Shown here: positions 7,601 to 7,966 of the stretch, one piece after another | Position numbering within the stretch: position 1 is the first letter of the stretch | How the letters are laid out: the number at the start of each line of letters is the position of its first letter | Source of the DNA: Bacillota bacterium | GTDB taxonomy: Bacteria > Bacillota > Clostridia > Oscillospirales > Butyricicoccaceae | DNA length: 7,966 bases | Assembly (NCBI GenBank): GCA_030705725.1 | Contig: JAUZPW010000056.1 | Location: forward strand, 1 to 7,966 | Direction: 5' to 3' | Translations under genes and position numbers: made by a program | The notes under the pieces: model-generated | Database searches by the model: none | Told to the model about the DNA's origin: nothing | Seen by the model: the letters and a program-made list of their open reading frames with translations, nothing else

Positions 7601-7701
7601 AGCCGGTTATGTCTAAAACCATAGAAGCCGAAGGCCGGGAAATGACGATCACGATAGGCAGGCAGGACGAAAAACGATACGGGTTTGGCTGGAAAAAGTA
7701 A
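4591..7701 (+). CDS. ileS: Isoleucyl-tRNA synthetase, long (type 2-like) form with GXHH signature
   Basis: The 1036 aa cytoplasmic enzyme charges tRNA-Ile with isoleucine; its length fits type 2 IleRS (above 1000 aa) rather than type 1 (about 920-940). The class I HIGH signature is altered: DGPMTANNAMGIHHAW carries GIHH at residues 53-56, so the first and third positions are swapped. The KMSKS loop reads RFHKS at 589-593. The CP1 editing domain looks intact, with WTTTPWTL at 220-227 and GVVHIAPGCGAED at 313-325, ending in the editing aspartate D325. Cys pairs at C180/C183, C388/C391, C459/C462 and C500/C503 suggest zinc-binding knuckles. Other catalytic-core blocks are DWNISRKRFYG, DVWLDAGITPFSTLGY and EQIRLWFYS. 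An anticodon-binding helical domain includes SNFYVRACRRRFW (about 706-718), and the C-terminal domain contains ELRAEGIYREILR and FGVADRVRLHF. The gene is preceded by an Ile T-box and ends at a strong terminator, so it is probably monocistronic. Its place beside ylmH and proC argues for a resident housekeeping gene. Confidence 0.96.
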   Translation: MEAESKNLFIENEHEILKFWGEAPCFEKLTEKNRGKTPFRFLDGPMTANNAMGIHHAWGRSVKDIFLRYKAMRGYSCHYRNGFDTQGLWVEVEVEKELGFRDKKDIEAYGLDNFTRRCVERINKYSGIITEQSKRLGQWMDWKNSYFTHTDENITSIWHFLKVCDQNGWIARTHRPMPWCPRCGTSLSEHEMAGSHKDVTHTAVFAKLPVKKRNFDILVWTTTPWTLAANAALAVNPDLDYALTEVENCGRPLVLAKSALGVLDGEKKVLRLIKGRELLGLSYETFFPFLEVQKNLPHKIIKWSAVEADEGSGVVHIAPGCGAEDFELGKAFDLSRICPVDESGHFLSGYDFLSGRPASAAARLVFEKLQEQGKLYKTHEYTHSYPVCWRCKTEVLFRLVSSWVIKTDEIRPKLLAEAEKVAWEPPFGGKRMQDWLNNMGDWNISRKRFYGLPLPFYECEKCGRLTVIGSREELRKLGGEKADSLPELHRPWIDEIKISCPGCGEETARVQEVGDVWLDAGITPFSTLGYFTNREAWKKQFPAELVLEMNEQIRLWFYSLLFMSVTLTGKAPYERVMTHGSVVQEDGSRFHKSGYMIKFDEAAEKIGSDAIRYLYAGAGISSDVRFGYHLGDEARRKLLSFWNIYAFFITYANIDNPRFGGERSANLMDIWLKNRVDYFVAAAVRAFESYDTPELIREFEACTDDVSNFYVRACRRRFWKGAFDDDKQNAYDSLYYAVRTMCGVMAPVIPFMTEKIWQDMIRRFGKAEESVHLSDYPKAEPPDASVLEEAKAVREVIAGAMKLRNESIIKVKQPLSALYVDAKLRNACEKYRDVIKDEANVKEILFTDDFSALSDERIVLNYQTAGRILKGDLNKVKDRINAFSECETKEALFSLKTGLTVPVCGYELSPGLLLTEEREKPYIKRLSGGKLAINTEITPELRAEGIYREILRHCQVLRKEAGFGVADRVRLHFDTQSGLLKSVTEKYAESIELEALAEIGPLQKPVMSKTIEAEGREMTITIGRQDEKRYGFGWKK

Positions 7702-7748
7702 AAAAACAGTGCAGAGCTTCAAACGAAAGCCGCTCTGCACTGTTTTTT
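7701..7748. terminator. Bidirectional Rho-independent terminator between ileS and proC
   Basis: AAAAAACAGTGCAGAGC (7701-7717) pairs perfectly with its complement at 7732-7748 across a 14-base loop: a G+C-containing core of 11 bp flanked by A6/T6. Runs of T follow the stem on both strands, so it can end ileS transcripts and those of the converging minus-strand gene. It begins at the last base of the ileS stop codon. Confidence 0.92.
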
Positions 7749-7767
7749 ACGATCAATTAACAAGCAT

Positions 7768-7966
7768 CTAAAAATTTGACATCAATTCCCGAACCGAAAG
7801 CGATAACTCACGGCTCCGGGCGACTCCCTTCCGAAGTGCTTCGTCGAAGGGGCTGCCCGTTTCGAGGCTTCTTATTATCGTTTCCGTTATGCCGCCTTTT
7901 GTCTGCATTTTTGATATATATTCTTCTTTTTGCGCGTCTGAGCAAAACGTCGGCAGAACTCTTTCA
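7768..7966 (-). CDS. proC: Pyrroline-5-carboxylate reductase (ProC family), C-terminal fragment
   Basis: The last 65 codons are visible, from the window edge to a TAG at 7768-7770; the rest lies to the right. The segment KMQTKGGITETIIRSLETGS followed by FDEALRKGVARSREL matches the C-terminal dimerisation domain of ProC, where relatives have a T-K/P-G-G-T/I-T motif, then a helix, then a conserved K/RSxEL-like end. ProC catalyses the NAD(P)H-dependent last step of proline synthesis in the cytoplasm. The N-terminal Rossmann domain cannot be seen, so the assignment rests on this motif alone. The gene converges on ileS and shares its terminator. ProC is also a frequent member of the sepF-ylmG-ylmH-divIVA neighbourhood, which supports the call. 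Confidence 0.7.
   Translation of the reverse strand, partial: ERVLPTFCSDAQKEEYISKMQTKGGITETIIRSLETGSPFDEALRKGVARSRELSLSVRELMSNF

Noticed and set aside
4591..7701. An acquired, mupA-like mobile mupirocin-resistance gene
   Set aside because: There are no mobile-element traces, the gene has an Ile T-box and housekeeping neighbours, and its base composition looks like that of the flanking genes by eye.

Overview
The window reads as chromosomal DNA from a Gram-positive, low-to-mid G+C bacterium, most likely a Clostridia-type member of the Bacillota; G+C looks near half by eye and was not counted. The evidence is an M56/BlaR1-type sensor peptidase with a DUF4825-like ectodomain, a YlmH protein, and an isoleucine T-box riboswitch in front of ileS. 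I see no transposase, integrase, CRISPR array, rRNA or tRNA.

Layout from left to right: (1) bases 1-2048, plus strand, the 3' part of a membrane-bound M56 metallopeptidase whose 5' end lies outside the window. (2) Bases 2045-4070, minus strand, a two-gene unit: an RlmI-type 23S rRNA methyltransferase followed by ylmH (S4-domain RNA-binding protein). The stop codons of the M56 gene and ylmH interlock in the sequence TTAA. (3) Bases 4071-4590, a divergent control region. It holds an extended -10 promoter for rlmI on the minus strand, two short perfect palindromes 22 bp apart, an extended -10 promoter on the plus strand, and a full T-box leader with stem I, an AUC specifier, stem III, an antiterminator and a competing terminator. 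A short ORF with a good ribosome binding site lies between the T-box terminator and ileS. (4) Bases 4591-7701, ileS, encoding a long (1036 aa) isoleucyl-tRNA synthetase with an altered class I signature: GIHH where HIGH is expected and RFHKS where KMSKS is expected. (5) Bases 7701-7748, a strong bidirectional terminator. (6) Bases 7768-7966, minus strand, the C-terminal 65 codons of a probable pyrroline-5-carboxylate reductase (proC).

Functionally, most of the window serves translation: rRNA modification (RlmI), ribosome-associated quality control or RNA binding (YlmH) and isoleucine charging (IleRS). ylmH, ileS and proC are often found near each other, together with sepF, ylmG and divIVA, downstream of the division and cell-wall (dcw) cluster in Gram-positive bacteria. 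Their presence here in altered orientation looks like a rearranged remnant of that neighbourhood (inference).

The strongest observation is the swapped GXHH signature in an otherwise complete, T-box-controlled IleRS. From memory of published work on type 2 IleRS, this swap is linked to extreme mupirocin resistance. Because the gene sits in a housekeeping position, it is probably the cell's main IleRS rather than a mobile resistance gene. Secondary items are the Ile/Val-rich leader ORF overlapping ileS and the paired palindromes between the divergent promoters. I did not find evidence for a wholly new multi-gene system.
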